Positions 42,930 to 51,105 are shown, counted from the first letter of the stretch. The stretch: DNA of 64,000 bases from SHWB01 sp050246875 (GCA_050246875.1 JBFWVF010000004.1:310001-374000), one strand, 5' to 3'. The notes: generated from the letters alone by a model not told the origin. Numbers and translations: made by a program.

Positions 42930-43845
42930 CGCCGTCGCCCGCGCCGGTCAGCGCCGCCGCGGCCGGATCGTCGGCGAAGGCGCCGCGATGGCCGTCGGCG
43001 CGGCGCGCCCCGCAATGGTCGGTGTCGGAGCAGACGAACATGCGCCCGCCGCGGTCGTCGAGGACGACCTCGTCGAGGTAGCTGTCGGCGGCGCCGCACA
43101 GGGCGCAGCCGCTGCTCCAGCGCTGCACCTGGAAGGGATGGTCGTCGAAGTCGAGGCTGCGCACCTCGGTCCAGGGCGGCACGGCATAGAGGCGCTTCTC
43201 GCGGCCAGCGCCGAAGAGCTGCAGCGCGGGACAGCCGCCCAGCTTGGGATTGTCGAACTTGGGGATCGGCGACGGCGACATCAGGTAGCGGCCGTTGACC
43301 ATCACCGGATAGGCGTAGCTGGTGGCGACGCGGCCGTGGCGCGCGATGTCCTCGTACAGTTTGAGGTGCATGATGCCGTACTCGGACCAGGCGTGGATGC
43401 GCCGCGTCTCGCTCTCGCGCGGCTCCAGCGCGAACATCGGCTCGGGCTGCGGCACCTGGTAGACGACGATCTGGTGCGCGGCGAGCGGCGTCTCGGGGAT
43501 GCGGTGGCGGGTCTGGATCAGCGTCGCCTCGGCCGTCCGCTCGGTCGTCGCCACGCCGGTCGTGCGTTCGAAAAAGCGGCGGATCGAAACGGCGTTGGTG
43601 GTGTCGTCGGCGCCCTGGTCGATGACCTTGAGGACGTCGTCGCGACCGATCACCGCTGCCGTCACCTGCATGCCGCCGGTACCCCAGCCATAGGGCAGCG
43701 GCATCTCGCGGCTGGCGAAGGGCACCTGGTAGCCCGGCAGGGCGACGGCCTTCAGCAGGCCGCGCCGCACCATGCGCTTGGTGTCCTCGTCGAGCCAGGC
43801 GAAGTTGCCGCCGGTGCGCTCCGCCGCCGCGCCGGGGGCGTTCAC
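42919..43845 (-). CDS. phnJ: Carbon-phosphorus lyase PhnJ, radical-SAM-type Fe-S enzyme
   Basis: 308 residues. Four cysteines at about 247, 250, 272 and 278 (CALCG, FVCS, DHCG) have the same spacing as the Fe-S cluster and radical cysteines of E. coli PhnJ. FAWLDEDTKRMVRR, LPYGWGTGGMQVTAAVIG and the SPIPKFDNPKLGGCPALQ segment are also typical. It breaks the C-P bond of alpha-D-ribose 1-methylphosphonate 5-phosphate, giving the alkane and a cyclic ribose phosphate. Its start overlaps the phnI stop by 4 bases. Confidence 0.95.
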   Translation of the reverse strand: MNAPGAAAERTGGNFAWLDEDTKRMVRRGLLKAVALPGYQVPFASREMPLPYGWGTGGMQVTAAVIGRDDVLKVIDQGADDTTNAVSIRRFFERTTGVATTERTAEATLIQTRHRIPETPLAAHQIVVYQVPQPEPMFALEPRESETRRIHAWSEYGIMHLKLYEDIARHGRVATSYAYPVMVNGRYLMSPSPIPKFDNPKLGGCPALQLFGAGREKRLYAVPPWTEVRSLDFDDHPFQVQRWSSGCALCGAADSYLDEVVLDDRGGRMFVCSDTDHCGARRADGHRGAFADDPAAAALTGAGDGDGR

Positions 43846-44957
43846 TGTGCCGCCTCCGCGGTCTCAGCCGAAACCGTCCGGCGCTCGCGCTGCCAGTCGG
43901 CGCGCAGGCGGCGAATCAGTTCGAGCTCGGCCTGGAAGTCGACGTAGTGCGGCAGCTTCAGGTGCTGCACGAAGCCGGAGGCCTCGACGTTGTCGCTGTG
44001 CTCGAGGACGAAGTCCTCGTCCTGCGCCGGGTGGACGGCGACCTCGCCCAGCTCCCCGGCGCGCAGCGCCCGGTCGACCAGGGCCATCGCCATCGCCTTG
44101 CGCTCGTTGTGGCCGAAGACGAGGCCGTAGCCGAGCGTAAAGCGCGGCGGCTCCGCCTTGCTGCCGCGGAACTGGCCGATCATCTGGCACTCGGTCAGCG
44201 TGATGTCGCCGATCTCGATGGCGAAGCCCAGCTCCTCGGGCACGAACTCCACCGCCACCTCGCCCAGCCGGATCTCGCCGGCGAAGGGATGGATGGCGCC
44301 GAAGCCGCGCTGCGCCGAATAGCCCAGCGCCAGCAGGAAGCCCTCGTCGCCGCGGGCCAGGTTCTGCAGCCGCTCGGCGCGGCTCGCCGGATGGCGCGGC
44401 GGCTGGCGGGTGAGGTCGCGCGGCGCGGGGTCGCCGTCGGGCGGCGCCGGCCGCTCGACGAGCCCCTCCTGGCCGAGCAGGTCGGTGACGCGCGGCATGC
44501 ACGCGGCGACGCCCTCGTCGGCCAACACCGGCGCCGGTGGCGCGCTGTCGGCGCCGGCCAGCGCGAAGTCGAGCAGGCGGTGCGAGTAGTCCGGCGTCGG
44601 GCCGAGCACCTGGCCGCCCGGCAGGTCCTTGTAGGTGGCTGAGATGCGCCGGCGCGGACGCATGGCCGCCGTGTCGAGCGGCAGGCTCACGCCGAAACGC
44701 GGGATCGAGGTGCGCGCGGCGCGCAGCAGGAAGATCGCTTCGACGAGGTCTCCCTGGGCCTGCTTCACCGCCAGCGCGGCGAGCCCGCGGTCGTAGAGCG
44801 AGCCCTCGGCCATGGTGCGGTCGACGGCGCGGGCGAGCTGGCCGTCGATCTGCTCGACGGTCACCTCCGGCTGCGCCGGATCGCCGCGCCGCTTGGCGGC
44901 GAGCAGCCGGTGCGCATTGGCGATGGCGCGCTCGCCGCCTTTCACGGCCACGTACAT
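43842..44957 (-). CDS. phnI: C-P lyase core subunit PhnI (purine nucleosidase component)
   Basis: 371 residues from the ATG at 44957, which overlaps the phnH stop by one base; the frame extends upstream to 45077 without homology. MYVAVKGGERAIANAHRLL, LYDRGLAALAVKQAQGD, LGYSAQRGFGAIHPFAGEIR and LGYGLVFGHNERKAMAMALV are PhnI hallmarks. With PhnG, PhnH and PhnL it couples phosphonate to the ribose of ATP. Confidence 0.94.
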   Translation of the reverse strand: MYVAVKGGERAIANAHRLLAAKRRGDPAQPEVTVEQIDGQLARAVDRTMAEGSLYDRGLAALAVKQAQGDLVEAIFLLRAARTSIPRFGVSLPLDTAAMRPRRRISATYKDLPGGQVLGPTPDYSHRLLDFALAGADSAPPAPVLADEGVAACMPRVTDLLGQEGLVERPAPPDGDPAPRDLTRQPPRHPASRAERLQNLARGDEGFLLALGYSAQRGFGAIHPFAGEIRLGEVAVEFVPEELGFAIEIGDITLTECQMIGQFRGSKAEPPRFTLGYGLVFGHNERKAMAMALVDRALRAGELGEVAVHPAQDEDFVLEHSDNVEASGFVQHLKLPHYVDFQAELELIRRLRADWQRERRTVSAETAEAAQ

Positions 44958-45565
44958 CAGACGGTCTCCAGGCTGACGCTGCGCGGCAGGCCGGCGAGCC
45001 AGCGGCCGCTGGTGAGGAAGATGTCGATGCCGAGCGGGAAGCGGGCGCGGTTTCCGGCCCAGGCGGCGACGAACCACTCGGGCAGGCCAGCGACACTCAA
45101 CGGCGCGGTGTCACGGATGCCGGGGCCGGTCGCCGCGAGTCGGAGGCCGTGGCACAGGCTGGCGACCTCGACGATGACCGTCGTCGACGTCTCCGGATAG
45201 AGCTCGTCGCCCGCCGCGAAGCGCTCGAACTGCGGCAGGCTCGACGCCTCGCCGACCAGCGCGAAGGTCGCGGCGCCCGGCGCGGCGACCAGCGGACAGC
45301 CGCTGTGGAAGCGCAGCCAGTCGCCGACCGCGCTGTTGTCGGCGAGCGCCGCGTCGAGCCACACCGGCGTGTCGCGATCGGCCAGCGTGAGCGCGGCCGC
45401 GCCGGCGGCGATGCCCAGCGGCCAGGGCGGTACCGTGACGGCCGGCAGTTCGATCGCCGTCGCCGGGTGCGCCATGGCCCACAGCAGCGCGCGGAAGACG
45501 CGCTGCGAGTCGTGTACCCGGTCGCTGAGGCCGGCGGCGGTGGGGACGCGCAGGCCGGCGCTCAT
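44957..45565 (-). CDS. phnH: C-P lyase core subunit PhnH
   Basis: 202 residues from the ATG at 45565, overlapping the phnG stop by 4 bases. The N-terminal HDSQRVFRALLWAMAHP and C-terminal GNRARFPLGIDIFL match PhnH. Structural subunit of the PhnGHIJ complex required for the nucleosidase step. Confidence 0.92.
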   Translation of the reverse strand: MSAGLRVPTAAGLSDRVHDSQRVFRALLWAMAHPATAIELPAVTVPPWPLGIAAGAAALTLADRDTPVWLDAALADNSAVGDWLRFHSGCPLVAAPGAATFALVGEASSLPQFERFAAGDELYPETSTTVIVEVASLCHGLRLAATGPGIRDTAPLSVAGLPEWFVAAWAGNRARFPLGIDIFLTSGRWLAGLPRSVSLETV

Positions 45566-46029
45566 GGCGCATCCTCGCCGCGCAGCACGGTGAAGAAGTC
45601 GACGCGCGTCGCTGCCGCTTCGCGGGCCCGCGTCCCGCGACGCGCTGCGGCGGTGTCGCGCAGCGGCTCGATGACGTCGTCTCGCACGCGGTCGTGCCAG
45701 TCGGCGCGCTGCAGCAGGGCGTCGAACATTGCCGCGAGTTCGGCGTGGCGGCCGTCGCGGCCGGCGATCCAAGCGTGGCCGGCGGTACCGTCGCCGAGCC
45801 GCACCGTGCAACGGGTGACGGTCATCTCGCCGACGGGGAAACGGTCGCCGCTGCCGCCGGCACGCCCCTCGACCATCACCAGCCCGACCTCGGCCGGCCG
45901 CAGCACGGCATAATCGGGCAGCGGCGCCAGGCGGGCCGCCGCCGTCTCCAGTTCGTCGCGGCGCGCGCGCGCCAGGGCCGCCATCCAGCGGCGGCGCGGC
46001 GCATGCGGATCGGTGGAGGCGTCAGGCAT
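45562..46029 (-). CDS. phnG: C-P lyase core subunit PhnG
   Basis: 155 residues, usual length. RRRWMAALARARRDEL near the start, VGLVMVEGRAGGSGDRFPVG and TVTRCTVRLGDGTAGHAWI are typical of PhnG. First gene of the phnGHIJKLM-DUF1045 unit, in which every junction from phnG to phnM overlaps or is separated by 2 bases. An operator-like palindrome sits just upstream of its ATG. Confidence 0.93.
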   Translation of the reverse strand: MPDASTDPHAPRRRWMAALARARRDELETAAARLAPLPDYAVLRPAEVGLVMVEGRAGGSGDRFPVGEMTVTRCTVRLGDGTAGHAWIAGRDGRHAELAAMFDALLQRADWHDRVRDDVIEPLRDTAAARRGTRAREAAATRVDFFTVLRGEDAP

Positions 46030-46033
46030 CGAC

Positions 46034-46044
46034 TTGTCTAGACA
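46034..46044 (-). promoter_or_regulatory. Candidate PhnF operator
   Basis: Palindrome TGTCTAGACA (46035-46044), 5 bases upstream of the phnG start codon and about 75 bases from the divergent phnF start. GTCTAGAC-type dyads are typical targets of GntR/HutC regulators, the family of PhnF. Binding here would block phnG transcription or translation start. Confidence 0.55.
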
Positions 46045-46098
46045 TCCGGATCATTGATGCCTACGGTACGCCACCTCGGGCCGGGAAGAAACGGCGCA

Positions 46099-46129
46099 TG
46101 CGTTACGGTGACGTGACAGATGTATGACG
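46099..46129 (-). promoter_or_regulatory. Candidate Pho box upstream of phnG
   Basis: Read on the minus strand, three 7-base units recur every 11 bases: CGTCATA, TGTCACG and CGTAACG. CTGTCAC-GTCA-CCGTAAC (46119-46102) fits the PhoB consensus of two CTGTCAT-like units with 4-base spacing. It overlaps the phnF start codon, so PhoB binding could activate phnG and hinder phnF. Confidence 0.45.
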
Positions 46130-46836
46130 CGCCCGGCGGCGGCATCGCCATGTGGCGGCGGATCGCCGACGAGCTGTCGGCCGAGATCGCCGGCGGCACC
46201 GGCGGCGACAGGCTGCCGACGGAGCAGACGCTCGCCGCGCGCTACGGCGTCAATCGGCACACGGTGCGGCGGGCGATCGCCGCCATGGTCGAGGCCGGCC
46301 TCGTCCGCGTCGAACGCGGCCGCGGCACTTTCGTGCAGACCGGCGCCATCGACTACGCGCTGGGCCGCCGCACGCGGTTCAGCGAGAATCTGCGCCGCCT
46401 GTCGCTGCGCCCCTCGGGCGACCTCATCCGCAACGAGACGCTGGCGGCCCCCGCGGCCGTCGCCAAGCCCTTGAAGATCCGGCCCGGCACGACCGTCCTG
46501 CTCATCGAGACGCTGGGCCGCGGCGACGACATGCCGATCAGCATCGGCTCCCACTATTTCCCGGCCCGGCGGTTTCCGCACCTGTTCGAGGAATGGCAGG
46601 CGCGACGGTCGATCACCGCCGCCCTCGCCGCCTGCGGCGTCGCCGACTACACGCGTCTCGCGACGCGCATCTATGCGCGCCCCGCCGAAGGCGACGAGTC
46701 CCGGCTGCTGGAGCAGTCGCCGGGGCGGCCCGTGCTGGTCACGGAGTCCGTGAACGTCGACCCGGACGGGCGGCCGGTCGAGTTCGGTGTTGCCCGCTTC
46801 GCTGCCGACCGCGTGCAGTTCGTCGTCGAGTTGTGA
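46120..46836 (+). CDS. phnF: GntR/HutC-family phosphonate operon repressor PhnF
   Basis: 238 residues. The winged helix (about residues 10-75) has RLPTEQTLAARYGVNRHTVR and ERGRGTFVQ. The UTRA ligand domain (about 95-238) includes RPGTTVLLIETLGRGDDMPI and ends VQFVVEL. No ribosome-binding site is visible before the ATG at 46120, and an ATG at 46150 is a possible alternative. Divergent from phnG across 90 bases containing the operator- and Pho-box-like sites, so it probably represses that operon. Confidence 0.9.
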   Translation: MYDAPGGGIAMWRRIADELSAEIAGGTGGDRLPTEQTLAARYGVNRHTVRRAIAAMVEAGLVRVERGRGTFVQTGAIDYALGRRTRFSENLRRLSLRPSGDLIRNETLAAPAAVAKPLKIRPGTTVLLIETLGRGDDMPISIGSHYFPARRFPHLFEEWQARRSITAALAACGVADYTRLATRIYARPAEGDESRLLEQSPGRPVLVTESVNVDPDGRPVEFGVARFAADRVQFVVEL

Positions 46837-46870
46837 GGCTGCGCCCCTCCGGGCGCACAGCGAAAGCGAA

Positions 46871-46888
46871 TTGTCACAACGCCGTCAC
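46871..46888 (+). promoter_or_regulatory. Candidate Pho box upstream of phnC
   Basis: TTGTCAC-AACG-CCGTCAC matches the two-unit PhoB pattern (CTGTCAT, 4 bases, CTGTCAT) with five of seven bases in each unit. It lies 56 bases before the phnC start. It would put the phosphonate transporter under phosphate-starvation control. Confidence 0.45.
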
Positions 46889-46944
46889 CGTCCGGCAAAG
46901 CTCGCGCCCTAGTGTCTGGTCCGAACAGCGGAGGGCGGCAGCCG

Positions 46945-47781
46945 ATGGCGGCGGTGGAAGTCAGCGACTTCAGCAAGACCTTCAGCCGCGGCCGGCGTGC
47001 GCTCGATGGCATCAGTCTGACGGTTCAGCCGGGGGAGATGGTCGCCCTCATCGGCGCCTCGGGCTCCGGCAAGTCCACCCTCATCCGCCACATCGCCGGC
47101 CTGTCCGTAGGGGACCGCGACTGCGGTGCCATCCACGTCCTCGGCGGCGCCATGCAGCAGGGCGGACGCCTCGCCCCCGGCGTCCGCCAAAAGCGGGCCC
47201 GTATTGGCGTCATCTTCCAGCAGTTTAATCTCGTCGGTCGTTTCACCCTGCTGTCGAACGTGCTGGTCGGTCTGCTCGGCCAGATCGACGCGACCCGGGG
47301 CTGCTGCGGTCTGTTCACTGACGCGGAAAAGCGCCAGGCCATGGCGGCACTCGCCCGCGTCGGCATGGAAGACTACGCGCTGCAGCGCGCCTCGACGCTT
47401 TCGGGCGGGCAGCAGCAGCGTGGCGCCATCGCGCGCGCCCTGTTGCAACGCGCCGAGGTTCTGCTCGCCGACGAGCCCATCGCCTCGCTCGATCCGGCCT
47501 CGGCCTTGCGCGTGATGGACACGCTCGCCGACATCAACCGCAAGGACGGCATGACCGTGGTGGTGTCGCTGCACCAGGTCGACTACGCACTGCGCTGCTG
47601 CCCGCGTACCGTCGCGCTGCGCGACGGCCGCGTCGTCTACGATGGGCCGAGCAGTGCGCTCACGCGCGGGTTCCTGACCGAGATCTACGGCGCCGAGAGC
47701 GAGGAACTGCTGCTCGCCGGCATGCCGGCCCGTCGCCCTCAGCCGGTGCGCCAGCCGCTGTCGGCCCTCGCTTACGCCTGA
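46945..47781 (+). CDS. phnC: Phosphonate ABC transporter ATP-binding protein
   Basis: 278 residues from the ATG at 46945 with GGAGGG 9 bases upstream; the earlier ATG at 46912 has no site. Walker A GASGSGKST, Q-loop IFQQFNLVGRFTLL, signature LSGGQQQRGAIARAL and Walker B VLLADEPIASLDP. Characteristic PhnC insert RGCCGLFTDAEK. Couples ATP hydrolysis to phosphonate import with PhnD and PhnE. Confidence 0.92.
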   Translation: MAAVEVSDFSKTFSRGRRALDGISLTVQPGEMVALIGASGSGKSTLIRHIAGLSVGDRDCGAIHVLGGAMQQGGRLAPGVRQKRARIGVIFQQFNLVGRFTLLSNVLVGLLGQIDATRGCCGLFTDAEKRQAMAALARVGMEDYALQRASTLSGGQQQRGAIARALLQRAEVLLADEPIASLDPASALRVMDTLADINRKDGMTVVVSLHQVDYALRCCPRTVALRDGRVVYDGPSSALTRGFLTEIYGAESEELLLAGMPARRPQPVRQPLSALAYA

Positions 47782-47822
47782 TCCGTTTCGCGTTCCTTTC
47801 GTCCGAAAACCCGGAGGTTTCC

Positions 47823-48848
47823 ATGCTGAAATCGTTCCTCAGGGGCGTCGCGGCTGCCGCCGTCGTCGCCTCTGCGTTGCCCGCCGCCGCCGCAGACTGG
47901 GAGCCGCTCAAGGGCGACCCGACGACCGTCAACTTCGGCATCATCTCGACCGAGTCGTCGCAGAACCTGAAGTCGCAGTGGGAACCCTTCCTCAAGGACA
48001 TGTCGAAGTCGATCGGCCTGCCGGTCGAGGGCTTCTACGGCTCCGACTACGCCGCCGTCATCGAGGCCATGCGCTTCGGCAAGGTGACCGTCGGCTGGTT
48101 CGGCAACGCCTCGGCGATCCAGGCGGTCGACCGCGCCGGCGCCGAAGTGTTCGCGCGCCAGGCCAAGGTCGACGGGACGCAAGGCTACTACAGCCACATC
48201 ATCGCGCATGCGGACAGCAAGGCGGCCAGCCTCAAGGACATGTTCGCCGAGTGCGGCAAGGGTCTCGCCTTCGGCATCGGCGACCCCAACTCGACCTCGG
48301 GCTTCCTCGTGCCCTCCTTCTACGTCTTCGCCAAGAACGATGTCGATCCCAAGAAGTGCTTCGGCACGGTGCGCAACGCCAACCACGAGACCAACCTGCT
48401 CGCCGTCGCCAACGGCCAGGTTCCGTACGCAGCCAACAACAGCGAGCAGATCGCGCGCTCGATGAAGGTTGCGCCGGACGCGGCGAAAAAGGTGAAGGTC
48501 ATCTGGACCTCGCCGCTGATCCCGTCCGATCCGATCGTCTTCCGCCGCGACCTGTCGGACGAGCTGAAGAACCGCATCCGCGCCTTCTTCCTCGCCTACG
48601 GCCGGATCGGCCCCGACGCCGAGGCCCAGCGCAAGGTGCTGGCGAGCTTCACCGACGGCCTCGCGCCCTATTCCGCCTCGAGCAACGCCCAGCTCCTGCC
48701 GATCCGCGAGCTGGCGCTGTTCAAGGACCGTCTCAAGATCGAGGGCGACGAGCGCATGTCGGCCGACGAGAAGAAGGCGAAGCTGGCGGCCATCGACGAA
48801 GCGCTCGCCAAGCTGCGCGTGCTGGCCGGCTCCGACCTCGCGTCGTGA
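47823..48848 (+). CDS. phnD: Phosphonate ABC transporter substrate-binding protein
   Basis: 341 residues, with GGAGG 5 bases before the ATG. A signal peptide of about 24 residues ends ALPAAAA. The ligand-binding signature NFGIISTESSQNLKSQWEPF and the GWFGNASAIQA, IGDPNSTSGFLVPSFY and YAANNSEQIARS segments are typical of PhnD. Periplasmic phosphonate receptor delivering to PhnE. Confidence 0.93.
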   Translation: MLKSFLRGVAAAAVVASALPAAAADWEPLKGDPTTVNFGIISTESSQNLKSQWEPFLKDMSKSIGLPVEGFYGSDYAAVIEAMRFGKVTVGWFGNASAIQAVDRAGAEVFARQAKVDGTQGYYSHIIAHADSKAASLKDMFAECGKGLAFGIGDPNSTSGFLVPSFYVFAKNDVDPKKCFGTVRNANHETNLLAVANGQVPYAANNSEQIARSMKVAPDAAKKVKVIWTSPLIPSDPIVFRRDLSDELKNRIRAFFLAYGRIGPDAEAQRKVLASFTDGLAPYSASSNAQLLPIRELALFKDRLKIEGDERMSADEKKAKLAAIDEALAKLRVLAGSDLAS

Positions 48849-48885
48849 CGGCCCTGACCATCCACCGTAAGACCGGCGTGCCGCG

Positions 48886-49692
48886 GTGACGACCTCCTCC
48901 TTGCCCGGCACGCTTCCCCAGGTGCCCCGCCGGCCGCTCAGGCAGTCGGCGGGGTACTACCTCACCTGGGCCGTCATCCTCCTCCTGCTGGCGCTGTCCT
49001 GGGACGGCGCCGACATGCGGCCCGGCGACCTCGTCGCCTACTCCGGCAACATGGGCCGCTTCCTCGAAGGCTTCTTCCCGCCGAACTTCCACTACTGGCC
49101 GGAATACCTCGAGGAGATGCTTGTCACCGTGCAGATCGCCATCTGGGGCACGGCGCTGGCCATCGTCTGCGCCATTCCCCTCGGCGTGCTCTGCGCTTCC
49201 AACGTGGCACCCTGGTGGATCTACCAGCCGGTCCGCCGCGTCATGGACGCGCTGCGCGCCATCAACGAGATGGTCTTCGCCATGCTGTTCGTCGTGGCCG
49301 TCGGCCTCGGCCCCTTCGCCGGCGTGCTGGCGCTGTGGATCCACACGACGGGCACGCTCGCCAAGCTGTTTTCCGAGGCGGTGGAGGCGATCGATCCGCG
49401 CCCCGTCGAGGGCATCCGCGCCACCGGCGCCTCGGTCGTGCACGAAGTCATCTTCGGCATCATCCCGCAGGTCATGCCGCTGTGGATCAGCTACTCGCTC
49501 TACCGCTTCGAGTCGAACGTGCGGTCGGCGACGGTCCTCGGCATCGTCGGCGCCGGCGGCATCGGCTACATGCTCTACGAGAACATCCGCGGCTTCTATT
49601 ACGCCGAGACCGCCGCGGTGCTGATCATCATCGCCGTGAGCGTGACGGCGCTCGACCTGTTCTCGCAGGTGCTGCGCCGCCGCTTCATCTGA
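48886..49692 (+). CDS. phnE: Phosphonate ABC transporter permease
   Basis: 268 residues from a GTG. About six membrane segments; the first is YLTWAVILLLLALSW. The EAA loop region with EAVEAIDPRPVEGIRATGA (about 165-185) and GAGGIGYMLYENIRGF near the C-terminus are family marks. 37 bases after phnD; the weak start region suggests coupling to phnD translation. Only one permease gene is present. Confidence 0.92.
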   Translation: MTTSSLPGTLPQVPRRPLRQSAGYYLTWAVILLLLALSWDGADMRPGDLVAYSGNMGRFLEGFFPPNFHYWPEYLEEMLVTVQIAIWGTALAIVCAIPLGVLCASNVAPWWIYQPVRRVMDALRAINEMVFAMLFVVAVGLGPFAGVLALWIHTTGTLAKLFSEAVEAIDPRPVEGIRATGASVVHEVIFGIIPQVMPLWISYSLYRFESNVRSATVLGIVGAGGIGYMLYENIRGFYYAETAAVLIIIAVSVTALDLFSQVLRRRFI

Positions 49693-49708
49693 AAAAGGGA
49701 TCGGGACA

Positions 49709-50278
49709 GTGGACACCGGCGTACTGCCCGGCCGCGACGTGGTCGCCGAAGTCTTCGAACTGTTCGCCGGCGGCGGCGACCGCCACTACGGCGAGGGCGT
49801 CACCCAGCGCGAGCATGCCCTGCAATGCGCCGCGCTTGCCGCCCGCGACGGCGCGCGGCCGGAGCTGATCGTCGCCGCGCTACTGCACGACATCGGCCAC
49901 CTGCTGCAGCGCCACGGCGAGAACGCGGCCGAGCGCGGCATCGACGACCGCCACGAGGCGATCGGCGCCGCCTGGCTCGGCCGTCGCTTCGGCCGCGCCG
50001 TCGTCGAGCCGGTGCGCCTGCACGTCGCCGCCAAGCGCTTCCTCTGCGCCAGCGAGCCGGACTATTTCGGCCGCCTGTCCGAGGCGTCGGTGCGCAGCCT
50101 CGCCCTGCAGGGCGGGCCCATGGACGCCGCCGAGGCGGCGACCTTCGCCGGCGGCGCCTGGAGCAGCGACGCGGTGGCGCTGCGCCGCTGGGACGAGGCG
50201 GGCAAGATCACCGACCTCGACGTGCCGGCCCTCGAGCGATGGGCCGACCTCATCGAGATCTGCCGCGACGAGCGCTGA
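49709..50278 (+). CDS. PhnZ-like HD-domain phosphonate oxygenase
   Basis: 189 residues, GTG start 16 bases after phnE. The residues that define PhnZ-type mixed-valence diiron oxygenases are all in place: Tyr27, His36 (YGEGVTQREH), His60-Asp61 and His64 (LLHDIGH), His82, His105, Lys109 (HVAAKR) and Asp162 (RRWDEAG). PhnZ oxidatively cleaves alpha-hydroxyphosphonates such as 2-amino-1-hydroxyethylphosphonate. The PhnY hydroxylase that normally supplies its substrate is not in the window. Such HD proteins are common in C-P lyase operons. Last gene of the phnCDE unit. Confidence 0.85.
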   Translation: MDTGVLPGRDVVAEVFELFAGGGDRHYGEGVTQREHALQCAALAARDGARPELIVAALLHDIGHLLQRHGENAAERGIDDRHEAIGAAWLGRRFGRAVVEPVRLHVAAKRFLCASEPDYFGRLSEASVRSLALQGGPMDAAEAATFAGGAWSSDAVALRRWDEAGKITDLDVPALERWADLIEICRDER

Positions 50279-50498
50279 TCCCACCGCTTCGTGCGCGGCT
50301 GGCGGGCCATGGCCAGGGGACGCCGCAGCCGAGACCGGCCCTCACGCGCGCCGGATGGATGGGGTGCGGGGCGGTAGTTCGATGCTCGCAGCAGTCGGAG
50401 TTCAGGCCCGGAATGTCGCCCCGCCGCGCGTCTGGCCCTAACGCGCCTCCTGACCCTCTATTTGGAAAGGTTCCAGAGCCCGGCTCGGATTGCCCCTC

Positions 50499-50520
50499 TC
50501 TGTTACCTATTGCTACCCAA
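50499..50520 (+). other. Possible integrase arm-type site, pair 1
   Basis: TCTGTTACC, then GCTACCC: hexamers 10 bases apart. It stands about 63 bases left of the tRNA-Arg fragment. Confidence 0.5.
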
Positions 50521-50582
50521 ACTCGGCCCGCCAGATTCTGGATAGCGCAGCCACGACCATCCCATTGATTTTTCCGAGAGAA

Positions 50583-50629
50583 TGGCGCGCCCGAAAGGAC
50601 ACGAACCCCTAACCTTCTGATCCGTAGTC
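50583..50629 (-). pseudogene. 3' fragment of tRNA-Arg(ACG)-like gene (old attachment site)
   Basis: Read on the minus strand: CTACGGATCAGAAGGTT (anticodon loop with ACG, and 3' stem TCAGA), a degraded T-arm and CGGGCGCGCCA as acceptor end with CCA. The 5' half does not form a D-arm and the 5' anticodon stem does not pair. The T-loop is TTCGTGT, so it is not functional. The fragment begins at the anticodon loop, as in the tRNA-Phe att copies. Confidence 0.55.
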
Positions 50630-50709
50630 CGTTGCCAAGCGATCAACCATGGCGCTCAGCGTGATCCGACAGGACATCAGAACCTTGAGCCACTACCGCT
50701 CAAGAGCGC

Positions 50710-50732
50710 TCTGTTACCCCATTGTTACCCAA
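50710..50732 (+). other. Possible integrase arm-type site, pair 2
   Basis: TCTGTTACC and TTGTTACCC, hexamers 11 bases apart, 47 bases left of the tRNA-Pro-like fragment. Confidence 0.5.
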
Positions 50733-50778
50733 TGCACTTCCTGTGGCTCACCACGTGCAACTAACTTCTTGGAAGCAT

Positions 50779-50823
50779 TGGTTGGGGAGAGGGGATTTGA
50801 ACCTCCGGCCCCCACGTCCCGAA
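50779..50823 (-). pseudogene. 3' fragment of a tRNA, best fit tRNA-Pro(CGG) (old attachment site)
   Basis: Minus strand: TTCGGGA loop, CGTGG, a T-arm with TTCAAAT, then CTCCCCAACCA. It starts at the anticodon loop and carries the CCA end, like the other att fragments. No 5' half is present. Identity as Pro rests on the CGG in the loop; other isotypes are not fully excluded. Confidence 0.5.
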
Positions 50824-50959
50824 TGAAGTCGTCGACGACTGCCAGCATCTGGAGGCGGTACCCCAGCCCAACGCATGGCTGTTCGAGATCCGTTGCGAAA
50901 GGGACGTGCCGGCCTGGTTCGCGGCTGATGGCTTCATGCAGCCACGGGATCGAAAGGCC

Positions 50960-50982
50960 TCTGTTACCTACAATGCTACCTA
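50960..50982 (+). other. Possible integrase arm-type site, pair 3
   Basis: TCTGTTACC and TGCTACC, hexamers 12 bases apart, about 50 bases left of tRNA-Phe. The rest of 50279-51029 holds no convincing gene, only the three GTTACC pairs and two tRNA fragments listed here. Confidence 0.5.
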
Positions 50983-51029
50983 TCTGACCGCGGCACGATC
51001 GAAACTCTTCCATAACTTATTGAAATAAA

Positions 51030-51105
<76 letters not shown>

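Noticed and set aside
50583..50823. Functional tRNA-Arg and tRNA-Pro genes
   Set aside because: Both lack a 5' half that can pair in the acceptor, D and anticodon arms; only the 3' halves are present.
50499..50982. GTTACC repeats as a CRISPR-like array
   Set aside because: The repeated unit is only a short hexamer pair, spacing between pairs is irregular, and no cas genes are present. The association with tRNA fragments fits attachment arms better.
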